Virus record (IMG/VR): IMGVR_UViG_3300028394_002801
Span: 1 to 64,000 of that record
Strand: one strand, 5' to 3'
Source of the DNA: a virus
DNA: 64,000 nt
Under the pieces are notes generated by a model. That model did no database searches. It was not told the origin of the DNA and saw only the letters and a program-made list of their open reading frames with translations. Position numbers and translations under genes: made by a program. Shown here in pieces: positions 27,116-37,100 of this stretch (its first letter is position 1; each line of letters opens with the position of its first letter).

Positions 27116-30100
27116 TTACTCCAATTTTGGGTATAAAATTAATTTTGTATAATTTGTCCGCCAATATTTAATATTCAATAATTTGTTTTCATTTGAAATG
27201 ATATCCCCAATTGTATCATTCTCTTCATCTTTTTGATTTCCCTTGCTAAAATTGGGACTATCTTCAATTGAATCTCTAATAGTTTTTTCAGTTATTTTGT
27301 AAGTAATTGCTTCTGTTTGCCCAGATTCCGCAATAAACTTAAAACCAGTATAAGGAATATTGTCAGATTCCTTATCTATCTTTAAACTCACAGATATACT
27401 ATATGTATCTGCTGATTTAACCTTAATATCAAAAGATGAAACAACTACCTTTGGTGCACTATCTAATATATATAATCTTACCAACGTATCTTCTATGGTC
27501 TTATTCATTGCATCCAAATATAACAATTCTTTTGGATTCTTTGCCTCAAAAAACATATCAAGAGAATATGGTAAACTATATTCTGGTTCTGCTGGTTTCC
27601 TAATTACTTTAATATTATTGTAGGTATATTCACACACCTTACTTAATTTAGTTTTCTCTGACTTGTTTCTTGCACTAACATATAATTCTTTTTGGCTTTC
27701 TGTAACTTCTGCTGGGGGTGTTAAAGCCTTTAATGATGCATTAGCATCTGCAAATTTCTTATCTAATTTAGCATAAAAATTTTCCTTAGACAATCTTTCA
27801 TAATTCACTCTAGCACCTAAGTTTGCATCATTACTAAAATTCTGACCATATAGCCAAACTGTAATATATAATTCAGTAAAAGAACTTGACCCTTCCAAAC
27901 CAGAAAAAAGACTAGAAAAATCAGTCAAGGCTGATTGCATAAATTGCACATATAACTCAAATGATTTAAAAATTGCAAAAGGTGTTTGTATTTTTTTATT
28001 TTCAACACTTATTGCACAATAAAATAACTGATCAGGTGCATTATAAAGTGAAATATCACCCCTATTATAGGTTAACCATACATTTCCAAAATTATTGTGA
28101 TTTGCCTTGAATCCATCTTTATCATAAGATGCCAAATAAGTAATTAGATAGATATTATCTGCCATTTTCTTATCTGGAACCAACGAATTTATTGCTGCAT
28201 GAATTTGTGTGGCTGATGAATAAGTTATTAATTCCTCTGTTGTTTGTTCATAATTAGCATAATCCGCATATAAATACTTCCCACATACACTTGAATTTGT
28301 TTGTTTTGAATCACTAGTTTGTGTGCTATTTGTTGCAGTAGCCTTTTCATCTTTTTCATTAACAATTGATTTTGAATAATTACTTTCAATCTTTGTTAAT
28401 AAATTTTCATTAATACTTGTAAGATATGTATCTGTGCTAGGGGGTGAATATATACTTTGCCTAACCCCTGTAAATGTTGTTTCAAATGAACCTGGTGCAA
28501 TGTTATGTGAAACTTCTGTAATAAAATAAGGGCCCCCAAACATAGGAACATGTTCCAAATTGAAATACATTGTTGGTTGTATCAACGCATTACCCAGACA
28601 GTTAATTGTTGACTTATAACTCAAGTTCTTATACAAGTTAAATAAGGATACACTCTGTGTTGTTACCTCCCTATTTGATACATTATTTCTTAAAGCCTCT
28701 TGTTGGGTTAATGATTCAAGAGTTGCTGTACCACTATTCTGGTCAACTTGGATACCATAGAATATGGCTTGATTTCTAATTCCTGCATCAACCAAGAAAC
28801 TAACACACTTATTTGATTGCGACCAGTCTTTCTTGCCTGCCTGATCCTCCAAAAAAGGTATCTTTGATGGCTTTAGCATATCAATAGCATCATCCCCATA
28901 CCTAAAATCTTTTGGTCCGGATGGAGTTGTTGAACCCCTACCAGAATACATGCAAACCAATTTTGGTCCTGATTTCCTATAATCAACATCAGAATAATTG
29001 CCCCAAACATCATTTGCTATTTCTGTTGAATTTTGAATAATATCATCAATATTATCTGCCGCAGATAATGCCCCATAAAAATTAACATAAGATGGCATTG
29101 GCAAAACATTAAAGTTATTTTTAACCAAAATACCCCCAATAAAGTTGAATACAGGTGTTTTTACATTTGTTTTTGCCCCAACAAAAATCTTCTTTAAATC
29201 AAAAATATCAACATAATATAAATCCCCTATGTTTCTATTCCCCCTATCCAAAAATAAAACATCCTCAAATAACGTTCTACTTGTATAATCACTACCAGAT
29301 ATCCATTTATCATTTATGGATTTGAATGTCTCATATAAATCATATTTTGAAAACTTACTATCTAATCCTGATGTTATCTGATTGATTTCAACAATATCAA
29401 TATTATTTATCTCCCTCTTCAATAAGGATAAAGTTTGATTCACATTATCTTTCAAGAAGGTATCCAAGGCTTTTTGGTTATTATCTAGTAAAACCAAGAA
29501 TTCTTGTTTTGTAATGTTTGGGTTCTTTAACTTTTGTGTTGCATATATCTTTATTGGTTTTGCAAGTGCAATGATATTCTCTGATGTGAATTGGATATTG
29601 TTGTCAATGAAGAAATCTGTAATATATGAACCACCGTTCTTATATTTTAATGATTCAATTGTTGAAAATCCAATATGTAACTTTAATGTTTCCCAAGCAG
29701 GGGCATTTGATAATTCAGATGTTTGAAGTGATATGTTATTTGGCAAACTATTTGCCACATAACCCTTAAACCTTTTTGGGTTTTGAATGGTTGAATTTCC
29801 CCCCAAATGACTTATCAATGAATTATATTCATATCTGTCATATTGTGTTGGATTTCCATACTTAAACAAAACATCATAACTTAAAAATGCATCCAAGAAT
29901 TCTCTAATGTTCTGTATTTGATACTCTGCTGATTTATTGTACAAATCCAAATTATTCAAGTTAAGATAATTAGATGGAATTTCCATCAAATTTCTATATA
30001 ATAACTGGAAATTCCTATAAGCAGCAACAGGATTTCCAAACTCCAAGCCAACCAAATTTATCTGATCCTTATTCTCATTTATGTCATAAATAGATTTGCT

Positions 30101-33100
30101 AAAATCCAAAAACTCATTCTCAAATAAATTTAATGTATCATAATCAAAAACAGAAAACATATCCTCAATTGAAGCATAATCTGCACCCCCAGAATTTAAT
30201 AATGAAAATGAATTAATATCTTTCTTACTATTCAAATATTCTGTTGGTAATGGTTTCTTCAAATCTTTAAATGTAAATGAGTTAAATGTATCTTGCATTG
30301 TAACATTAACTGCACCATTATGCGCAACATTCAATAAGTCATCCAAAGAATCATAATTATATGAACTAGTTTGAAATAAATTATTATTAGGTATATTGTT
30401 ATTTGTTGATGGTAAAATATAATATTTTGATGTTAAACTAAAGTCAACATCCTCACAATAATCACTAAACATTGAACTATCATATATATTTTTTGGTACT
30501 AAAGTTGTATAACAATTAAAAGTCAATCCGCTTTTTGGAAATTCAAATGATTTAATCACCTTTAAACCCCTCTTTTGATTTGCAATCAATTCATTATTTG
30601 TAAACCCAGAAAATAAATCATAGCCATTCAAGAAGGCATTATAATCATTCATCATAACCGGATAAAATCCAACATCCACATTATTGCCAGATTTAAGATT
30701 TATAGTTTGATTTTCATTTACAATATATTGGAAATTTGAATCTATATTATAGTTTGACTTGTAATCAAAATCTTTCCACACATCATCCAAAAAGTCATCT
30801 CCTGTCTTAACATAATTCTTATACCTATGCCAAATGGATCCATATTTCAATATCCAAGCATATGGCAACTTATGCAAAGCAGAATACTTTATGAAGGCCG
30901 CAAAAACGTGCCCATTCTTCTCCCTTTGCCCTCTGGTGATAAAAAAGTTGGTCAGGGGTGATAATGGTAGGCTGTTCAAAAAAAGATAAGCAGAAGCAAT
31001 ATATGGATGTTTTTCCCCTGCTCTCCATTTGCTAACTCCGAGTTGAATTGCATTTGTGAAGATAGGTGTGTTAATCAATCCTCTCAATTGATTTGATGAA
31101 AAATTCTCTTGAAATATCTGCCCATATGTTGCCCCTCCTTGTGAGGCAAAGAATTTGAATGGTCTATTTATTACAGCTTGGTTATAGTCGTTGAAATTTG
31201 TTATTACGTTCCTTTTTGTATTAAAAAGAATTGTATTCTTTGTATCAAATTTATTTGGGAAAGTATTGATTAAGTTCTCATCAACCCATGTTGCATCTGT
31301 AAAAGGATATGTAAAATTTATATCCCCCTCAATTGGGGCTTTCTGTATAGCATCTGTAATTGTCTTGATTGTTTCCTCCCTCAAGTTGTTTGAAAAATTG
31401 TCTGTTGCTAACTTAAAATCATTTATATCATATATCTTGCTTGGGGCATCTAATATATCAATAATATATTTTGAGTTTGGTGTGCCATCCAAATATTTGT
31501 TATACCTCTCTGAAACACCGCTTGATAAAGATTGCAAAAGTTCACCGTAGTTGTTATAATCCAATCCCCCTTCTGAAAATAATATGTTTTTTAGTTGCTG
31601 GATGAATATTATGGAATTTGTCTTTAATGTGTTGCTTATGTTTTTGAATTCATTTTCCTTAATTAAAAATCCAATTCTTTTATCCTTCTCATAAATGGCT
31701 GAAAATCCTGAATTATATGATGATAGAATAAGCCTATCCCAAAGTTCATATAAGAACTTCACATTTGATGTCAGTTCATATGGTAAGGTGGTAAAGGGAT
31801 ATTCTATGGTGTTGGGTACATAACTATCTCTAATTATCTTATCTGAATCAAGAATATCACTTGGCGATGGAACTTCCAAACGTTTGGAATAACCATTTAT
31901 ATATTCCTCAACAAATTCAACTTCAGGCCATTTATCATAGTAATAACCTTTTGTAACATTAACAACAGTTGGATCACCAGGATAAATTAACTCATATTTG
32001 TTTGCATTTTTCTTATCATTTGTATAAAATACTGTTGGCCAAGGAAAAACAAATTGGTCAACATTTGGGGTATTGCTATTATCATCAACAGAAATCTTAT
32101 CACTACCTAATACCGCATTTTTTCTATCAACATCACTCCTAACATTCCAAGCAGAATTATGAACATCCTCCATCAACCTAAGAAAACCTTCTGTTGTTGC
32201 CATAATTACTGCAATCACATTTTTGATTGTTGGCTTAAAACCAATTCCTGTTTCCTTTTTTTCAATCTTTAATGCTAATTCCTGAGATAATGCTTGTTCA
32301 ATACCATTTAACTCATTGATGAATTTTGATTCCATCAAATTCCTTTCATCAATAAACCGTGTAACATTAAAAACTGGTGTGGTTTTTGTTTCCCCTGATA
32401 AAGTATATGTGTAAAATATATTCTTTTCTATTCTACTACGGCAAATGTCCTCTGTTAAAGTTGGAATTTCACTTATAGGAATTGATTTATTCTTTGATTT
32501 GTATGTTGTACACCAATCTATATCAGCATTAACCACATTAAACAAATCATAATTTATGTTATTTTGAATTGGTGATGTACCGTAAATCCCAAAGGTGGGG
32601 TTATCATTTAATTCAGTAGTATATTTTGATATTATGGTTTTCAAATCACTTTCAACCAGAAACAATTTACCATCCTTAATATTATCAATAAGTTCTTTCT
32701 TAACCCCAAATATAACATCATCTGTATTATTTAACCTTATAGGGGTTGAATCCAAATATTTGTTAAACCAAGACCTAAGATTGCCACGTATTTCTTGGTA
32801 ATAATTGGTAAGAAACTTCTTATACCTCTTTCCATCTGTTAACTTCTGAACATCAACTTTATTTAATGAGTTCAACACATTTTGCTCAAACATTTCAAGT
32901 TTATATATCAATTCAGATAGTGTTAACTCCGGAAAATTAGCATCAATTAATTCCTTTGATTTATAATCCTTATATACTTCTATTATTTTTTGATAACCAA
33001 TTTCTGTATTAACCTCAAATACTTTCTCATCCCCCAATGAACTTTGTGTTACCCCATCTAAGTGATTGACAATGTTATTTATTTGGGATGGTGTCAAATT

Positions 33101-33877
33101 AGAAGGGTTTTTTTGAGTCACATTATACTTCTTTGAATACATGTTTGGACATGCAATCAAATGACCAACACTTATATCAGACAAAACATTATATTTAAAT
33201 CCAAGAAAATCTAAAGTAACTGTATAATCTCCATTATTGGTGTTATAACTAGCGTTGAACTTTAACAAAACCAACTCATATCTAACTGCCTTCCCATAAT
33301 ACCCTTTGATGGTCAAATAAAATGGGGGGTATGGTAAATTGAAAAATGCAGCATATGGTGAATCATTCCCCAGACTAAACAAAGCCCTGCCTTGAACATC
33401 CTCCATAACAACTGTTACAGTTGGCACAAAAGATGAATTTGTCCTAATAGCAATACTTTTTATACCAAATAAGGTATTATCTGCAACATTAGTAGCATAG
33501 TCTAATGTATAAGTTTCATTATTCTCTTTTACCTGCTTAGACCTACTTTGATTTGCACCCCCATCTTTAGTTAAAGAATCCTTACCTGTAATCTCATCAT
33601 AATAACCAGATGTAAAATAATCATCCCCAGTATTTGGCTTCAAGAAGTTTATTGAACCAATACTAACATTACTAATACTATTATCAATAGCACCCCCAAC
33701 CAAAAGTTTTGTTCTTGGTATTAACTTTGTTTCCAGATTTGCATACATAACAAAGTCTTCAGGTATTACTGCTCTGTCAATAACTTCTCCAGTATTTGTA
33801 ATTACCTTATTGGGGTCTATATATATAACATTCTGATAATCATATATAACATGTACATCACCTTGCTCATTTGCCAT
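27116..33877 (-). CDS. Giant baseplate-hub-like virion protein (2253 aa)
   Basis: This is the largest gene here. The N-terminal ~250 residues include VVMEDVQGRALFSLGNDSPY and PPFYLTIKGYYGKAVRYELV, a beta-rich tail-protein pattern I associate with phage structural proteins. Residues ~1755-1795 (CLGNALIQPTMYF, then GGPYFITEVSHNIAPGSFET and TFTGVRQ) resemble the C-terminal part of gpD/gp27-type hub proteins. Residues ~1885-1985 (ASYDKDGF, NHNNFGNVW, PFAIFKSFELYVQFMQSAL) recall the glucosaminidase-lysozyme fold with its NNxFGxx core, possibly a tail-associated muramidase as gp5 is in T4. The middle ~1400 residues are unrecognised. It is translated 11 nt into the gp53-like gene. Hub identity is moderately supported; the lytic domain is tentative. 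Confidence 0.55.
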   Translation of the reverse strand: MANEQGDVHVIYDYQNVIYIDPNKVITNTGEVIDRAVIPEDFVMYANLETKLIPRTKLLVGGAIDNSISNVSIGSINFLKPNTGDDYFTSGYYDEITGKDSLTKDGGANQSRSKQVKENNETYTLDYATNVADNTLFGIKSIAIRTNSSFVPTVTVVMEDVQGRALFSLGNDSPYAAFFNLPYPPFYLTIKGYYGKAVRYELVLLKFNASYNTNNGDYTVTLDFLGFKYNVLSDISVGHLIACPNMYSKKYNVTQKNPSNLTPSQINNIVNHLDGVTQSSLGDEKVFEVNTEIGYQKIIEVYKDYKSKELIDANFPELTLSELIYKLEMFEQNVLNSLNKVDVQKLTDGKRYKKFLTNYYQEIRGNLRSWFNKYLDSTPIRLNNTDDVIFGVKKELIDNIKDGKLFLVESDLKTIISKYTTELNDNPTFGIYGTSPIQNNINYDLFNVVNADIDWCTTYKSKNKSIPISEIPTLTEDICRSRIEKNIFYTYTLSGETKTTPVFNVTRFIDERNLMESKFINELNGIEQALSQELALKIEKKETGIGFKPTIKNVIAVIMATTEGFLRLMEDVHNSAWNVRSDVDRKNAVLGSDKISVDDNSNTPNVDQFVFPWPTVFYTNDKKNANKYELIYPGDPTVVNVTKGYYYDKWPEVEFVEEYINGYSKRLEVPSPSDILDSDKIIRDSYVPNTIEYPFTTLPYELTSNVKFLYELWDRLILSSYNSGFSAIYEKDKRIGFLIKENEFKNISNTLKTNSIIFIQQLKNILFSEGGLDYNNYGELLQSLSSGVSERYNKYLDGTPNSKYIIDILDAPSKIYDINDFKLATDNFSNNLREETIKTITDAIQKAPIEGDINFTYPFTDATWVDENLINTFPNKFDTKNTILFNTKRNVITNFNDYNQAVINRPFKFFASQGGATYGQIFQENFSSNQLRGLINTPIFTNAIQLGVSKWRAGEKHPYIASAYLFLNSLPLSPLTNFFITRGQREKNGHVFAAFIKYSALHKLPYAWILKYGSIWHRYKNYVKTGDDFLDDVWKDFDYKSNYNIDSNFQYIVNENQTINLKSGNNVDVGFYPVMMNDYNAFLNGYDLFSGFTNNELIANQKRGLKVIKSFEFPKSGLTFNCYTTLVPKNIYDSSMFSDYCEDVDFSLTSKYYILPSTNNNIPNNNLFQTSSYNYDSLDDLLNVAHNGAVNVTMQDTFNSFTFKDLKKPLPTEYLNSKKDINSFSLLNSGGADYASIEDMFSVFDYDTLNLFENEFLDFSKSIYDINENKDQINLVGLEFGNPVAAYRNFQLLYRNLMEIPSNYLNLNNLDLYNKSAEYQIQNIREFLDAFLSYDVLFKYGNPTQYDRYEYNSLISHLGGNSTIQNPKRFKGYVANSLPNNISLQTSELSNAPAWETLKLHIGFSTIESLKYKNGGSYITDFFIDNNIQFTSENIIALAKPIKIYATQKLKNPNITKQEFLVLLDNNQKALDTFLKDNVNQTLSLLKREINNIDIVEINQITSGLDSKFSKYDLYETFKSINDKWISGSDYTSRTLFEDVLFLDRGNRNIGDLYYVDIFDLKKIFVGAKTNVKTPVFNFIGGILVKNNFNVLPMPSYVNFYGALSAADNIDDIIQNSTEIANDVWGNYSDVDYRKSGPKLVCMYSGRGSTTPSGPKDFRYGDDAIDMLKPSKIPFLEDQAGKKDWSQSNKCVSFLVDAGIRNQAIFYGIQVDQNSGTATLESLTQQEALRNNVSNREVTTQSVSLFNLYKNLSYKSTINCLGNALIQPTMYFNLEHVPMFGGPYFITEVSHNIAPGSFETTFTGVRQSIYSPPSTDTYLTSINENLLTKIESNYSKSIVNEKDEKATATNSTQTSDSKQTNSSVCGKYLYADYANYEQTTEELITYSSATQIHAAINSLVPDKKMADNIYLITYLASYDKDGFKANHNNFGNVWLTYNRGDISLYNAPDQLFYCAISVENKKIQTPFAIFKSFELYVQFMQSALTDFSSLFSGLEGSSSFTELYITVWLYGQNFSNDANLGARVNYERLSKENFYAKLDKKFADANASLKALTPPAEVTESQKELYVSARNKSEKTKLSKVCEYTYNNIKVIRKPAEPEYSLPYSLDMFFEAKNPKELLYLDAMNKTIEDTLVRLYILDSAPKVVVSSFDIKVKSADTYSISVSLKIDKESDNIPYTGFKFIAESGQTEAITYKITEKTIRDSIEDSPNFSKGNQKDEENDTIGDIISNENKLLNIKYWRTNYTKLILYPKLE

Positions 33878-34190
33878 AATAAAAGAAATAATTTTCTACT
33901 GCATTTTTATAATCTAATAAAGATGTTTCCAATGGGAAGGGTATTTTTAGCATGGCTCCATCATATATGTTATTTTCAAGGCCACCATGTTCTGGATTTG
34001 CTGCCAAAATTAGCCAACCAAAGAAGGGAGTTTGATAATATTGTTGGGAAACCTTATCCAATCTGCTAACATTTTTCTTATAAAAGAAAACATTATCACT
34101 TGACTTGGCTGGTATCTTGACAAATGGCACAACTTGTTGCACACCATTGAAGGTGAATTGTGAGTATCTATTATAATATTTTAAATTCAT
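33867..34190 (-). CDS. Baseplate wedge protein, gp53-like LysM fold
   Basis: This 107-residue protein has a LysM-type core: RLDKVSQQYYQTPFFGWLIL, AANPEH and GAMLKIPFP. It matches the R-x-D-x-(I/V)-(A/S)-x-x-Y(Y/W)G pattern followed by WWVIAxAN and G(T/M)xLxIP found in T4 gp53 and related LysM-like baseplate proteins. T4 gp53 (~200 residues) clamps wedges in the baseplate ring. Here the protein is shorter, essentially the LysM domain plus small extensions. It overlaps the 1567-aa gene by ATGA (34187-34190) and the hub-like gene by 11 nt, a tightly coupled baseplate trio. Confidence 0.7.
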   Translation of the reverse strand: MNLKYYNRYSQFTFNGVQQVVPFVKIPAKSSDNVFFYKKNVSRLDKVSQQYYQTPFFGWLILAANPEHGGLENNIYDGAMLKIPFPLETSLLDYKNAVENYFFYYGK

Positions 34191-37100
34191 CTCATTAACT
34201 TATTTTTAACTAGAATAAATCCATCACTATTCTTATTCCATGTATTTTTATTGCTATCATAATTATCCCCCCCACCCAAACTTAATAATGCATTTTTTGT
34301 TGCATCATCAGGTGATTCAATAACCTCATATGCACTTACATAACCTGATGTTCCAATTGGCTTAATTTCCTTTAACTTAACAAGCATATCATTTGTATAT
34401 TTGGTTAAATTAGATAGAAATTTTAATGTAACTTCATCATACTTATTATTATATGTTGTAAGTTTATTTCCCCAATAAACATTAAATATTTTTGAAATCT
34501 TTTCATTATTGGTAATCACATTTTTGTCGGGGTTTATTGTTTTCAAAAGGATTTGTTTCTCAAAATTTTCCAAACCATTTTTAGTTTTAAATGTGCCATA
34601 TAATAACAAATAAATTAAACTATCTTGCTCATTTGTAAAAACACCTTTTGGGTTATCCACATTCATCTTTAAGTATGGTAAGAAATATGTTTTGATACGT
34701 TCTGCAATACCAGATAAGATATCCATAATCCCTGTCAAAGAAGTTATTAATTTATAAACAAAGAAATTTCCACTTTTATCAACATAACCATCAAATCCAT
34801 TAAACCCACTATGATTGGAAATAATAAATAAAGCATTACTTAAAACTTTTTGAAATTTCTCTTGGGCATCCAGAATTGATTTTGTTATAACATTTATGTT
34901 ATCATTTACCTTAACCATTTCATTATCAACATACAATTGATAATTATTTGAAACATCAAACTTAATACTTTTTTCAGTTTTGAACTCCTCATTTATTTGC
35001 TCAATGAACCCATCAACATTATTTTTTATATTATTTTTTATTGTACTGGTATAGTCATCTATTGTTTTTTGATAATCTGTTGGAACACCAAATAACAAAA
35101 ATTCACCATTTGTTGCAGCATTATAAATTCCAGCAGTATTATTCAAAGATTTTAAAACCAAAGAAACAAATTCAATATTATAACTTTTTGAACTTTCTTG
35201 TATCACAGAATTAATTGTATTTACATAAGCAGTAGAAGATTCAATCAAATCTGTTGCCAAAGTAATATAATTCAATGTGGTTGCAGTCTTGTTAATTTCA
35301 CCTATTGTTTTATATGCACTAACAATATTTTCATCATCAAAATTTTCAGTCTTACCCTTCTCCTTCTCTTCAATAAATTCCAATATCTTCTTATCCATAT
35401 CATCCAAACTATTATCAGTTTTATCTGCCCTAGCATCATAAACTTCTGTATTTGCATAATAATTAAATGATAATGCATTTTGTAATTTATCAACAGCATT
35501 ACTCAAACCACTAGCCCCAACAAACTTGAAACTCAAACTAACCTTTGCAATCATAGGCTGAAACCCAATACCTTCAGGGTTAATATCCCAATGTAATGGG
35601 TCATAACTAATGCTCAAATTATCTGGTATTATTTTTGTATGGAAGAAATCCCCAACCCTCAATACCAAAACCGGGGGTACACCAAATGCTGTATTTCTAG
35701 CATCTTTAAAATCCTTTACAATACCATCCTTTGTTTCTCTTATTGTTGGTATTGTGTCTCCTGGTCTTAAACATTGCTGAAGAAATGTCAATCTACCATT
35801 TAACCCTTCTGGTGTTGTAGAATGGAATGCTGGACTAAAATATTTTAATTTTTCCTTCAAATTATTATAAATAAAAGGATTAGTCTCCTCTATTGTTTCA
35901 AAATAATCACATTCTGTCAAAAGTTTTTGTAAAACTCTTTTTGATACATTCTTATATACTTTCTGTTCTTCTGTGGTAAGTTTAGTTTCAGTTATTTGTT
36001 TTGTTATTTTAATTTCAGATTCATTTGTTGTTATATTTGGTTCAATCTTTGGTTCAATTTTTGGTGCTACCCCTTTCTTTGTTGCAGTAATGCTCCCTAT
36101 AGCAACTCTTCTACAAGCCATAGCATCTACACTATAAATTGTATTACCTGTAAAGCCACTACAAATTTCAACTCTCTTTGTTTGGGTTGGGTCAGTTGAT
36201 GACCTTGCTGTAACACCTGTGTCTTCACCAAGATTATTTGTTTTTATTGTAAAATTTGGTGATTTTATATTATTCTTTAAATATGCTATAACACTACTAC
36301 TACGTCTTACACTTAACAATTTATTATAATCATTGTTTGCTGGTTTTGATGCAGATGAATTAAGAGTAACTTCAATTAAATTTCCGTTATTCTGTGCAAG
36401 AAAATCATTGCAATCAATTATAAACTGGTTAAGGTATGTAAAATTATCTTTTACATAAGAATCCATAAAGGTTTTTAATTGTTGCGCCTGATTATATAAT
36501 GTTGATGCTGTATATGAATTAAAAGCAGTAATATAATTAGCATCAATTGAGTTTGGAACATCATTATCAAAATAGAAAGCATATTCAATATACTTGTTAA
36601 ATGTTGAGACTGTTTCATCAGGAGGGGTAGCCACATCAGATAAACTAATTGGGTCATTGTTTGTTATAACTGTTCTTTTGATATAACTAACTTGGTCCTT
36701 GATTGATGGTGATTCCTTAACTATTTTTTGGATTTCCTCAAGTTCAGATAATGTCATTGTATTATATATCTTTGCCAAATCATATATGTCATATTTTAGG
36801 CAACCAGCAAAGAAAGATGACAATATTCCATTAATGTTATCTGAATTATTTTCCTTTTCCAAAACCCTATTTGTGATTAGGTTCAATACTGATGGATGAT
36901 CCACAACAATAGAAAAATCCAATGAACCAGTTCTTGATGTGCTCTTATATGTGAATACAGGTTCAGGTCTGCCCAAGAAATCATTTGAATTCCAATTGGA
37001 TGATGATGTATCTGTAACCTTTAAATCATATGGTGGAAACCACATTATCCTCCCCCCATTTGGTCCTTTCTCACACTCTGGCAAATCCAAAAACTTGTTT

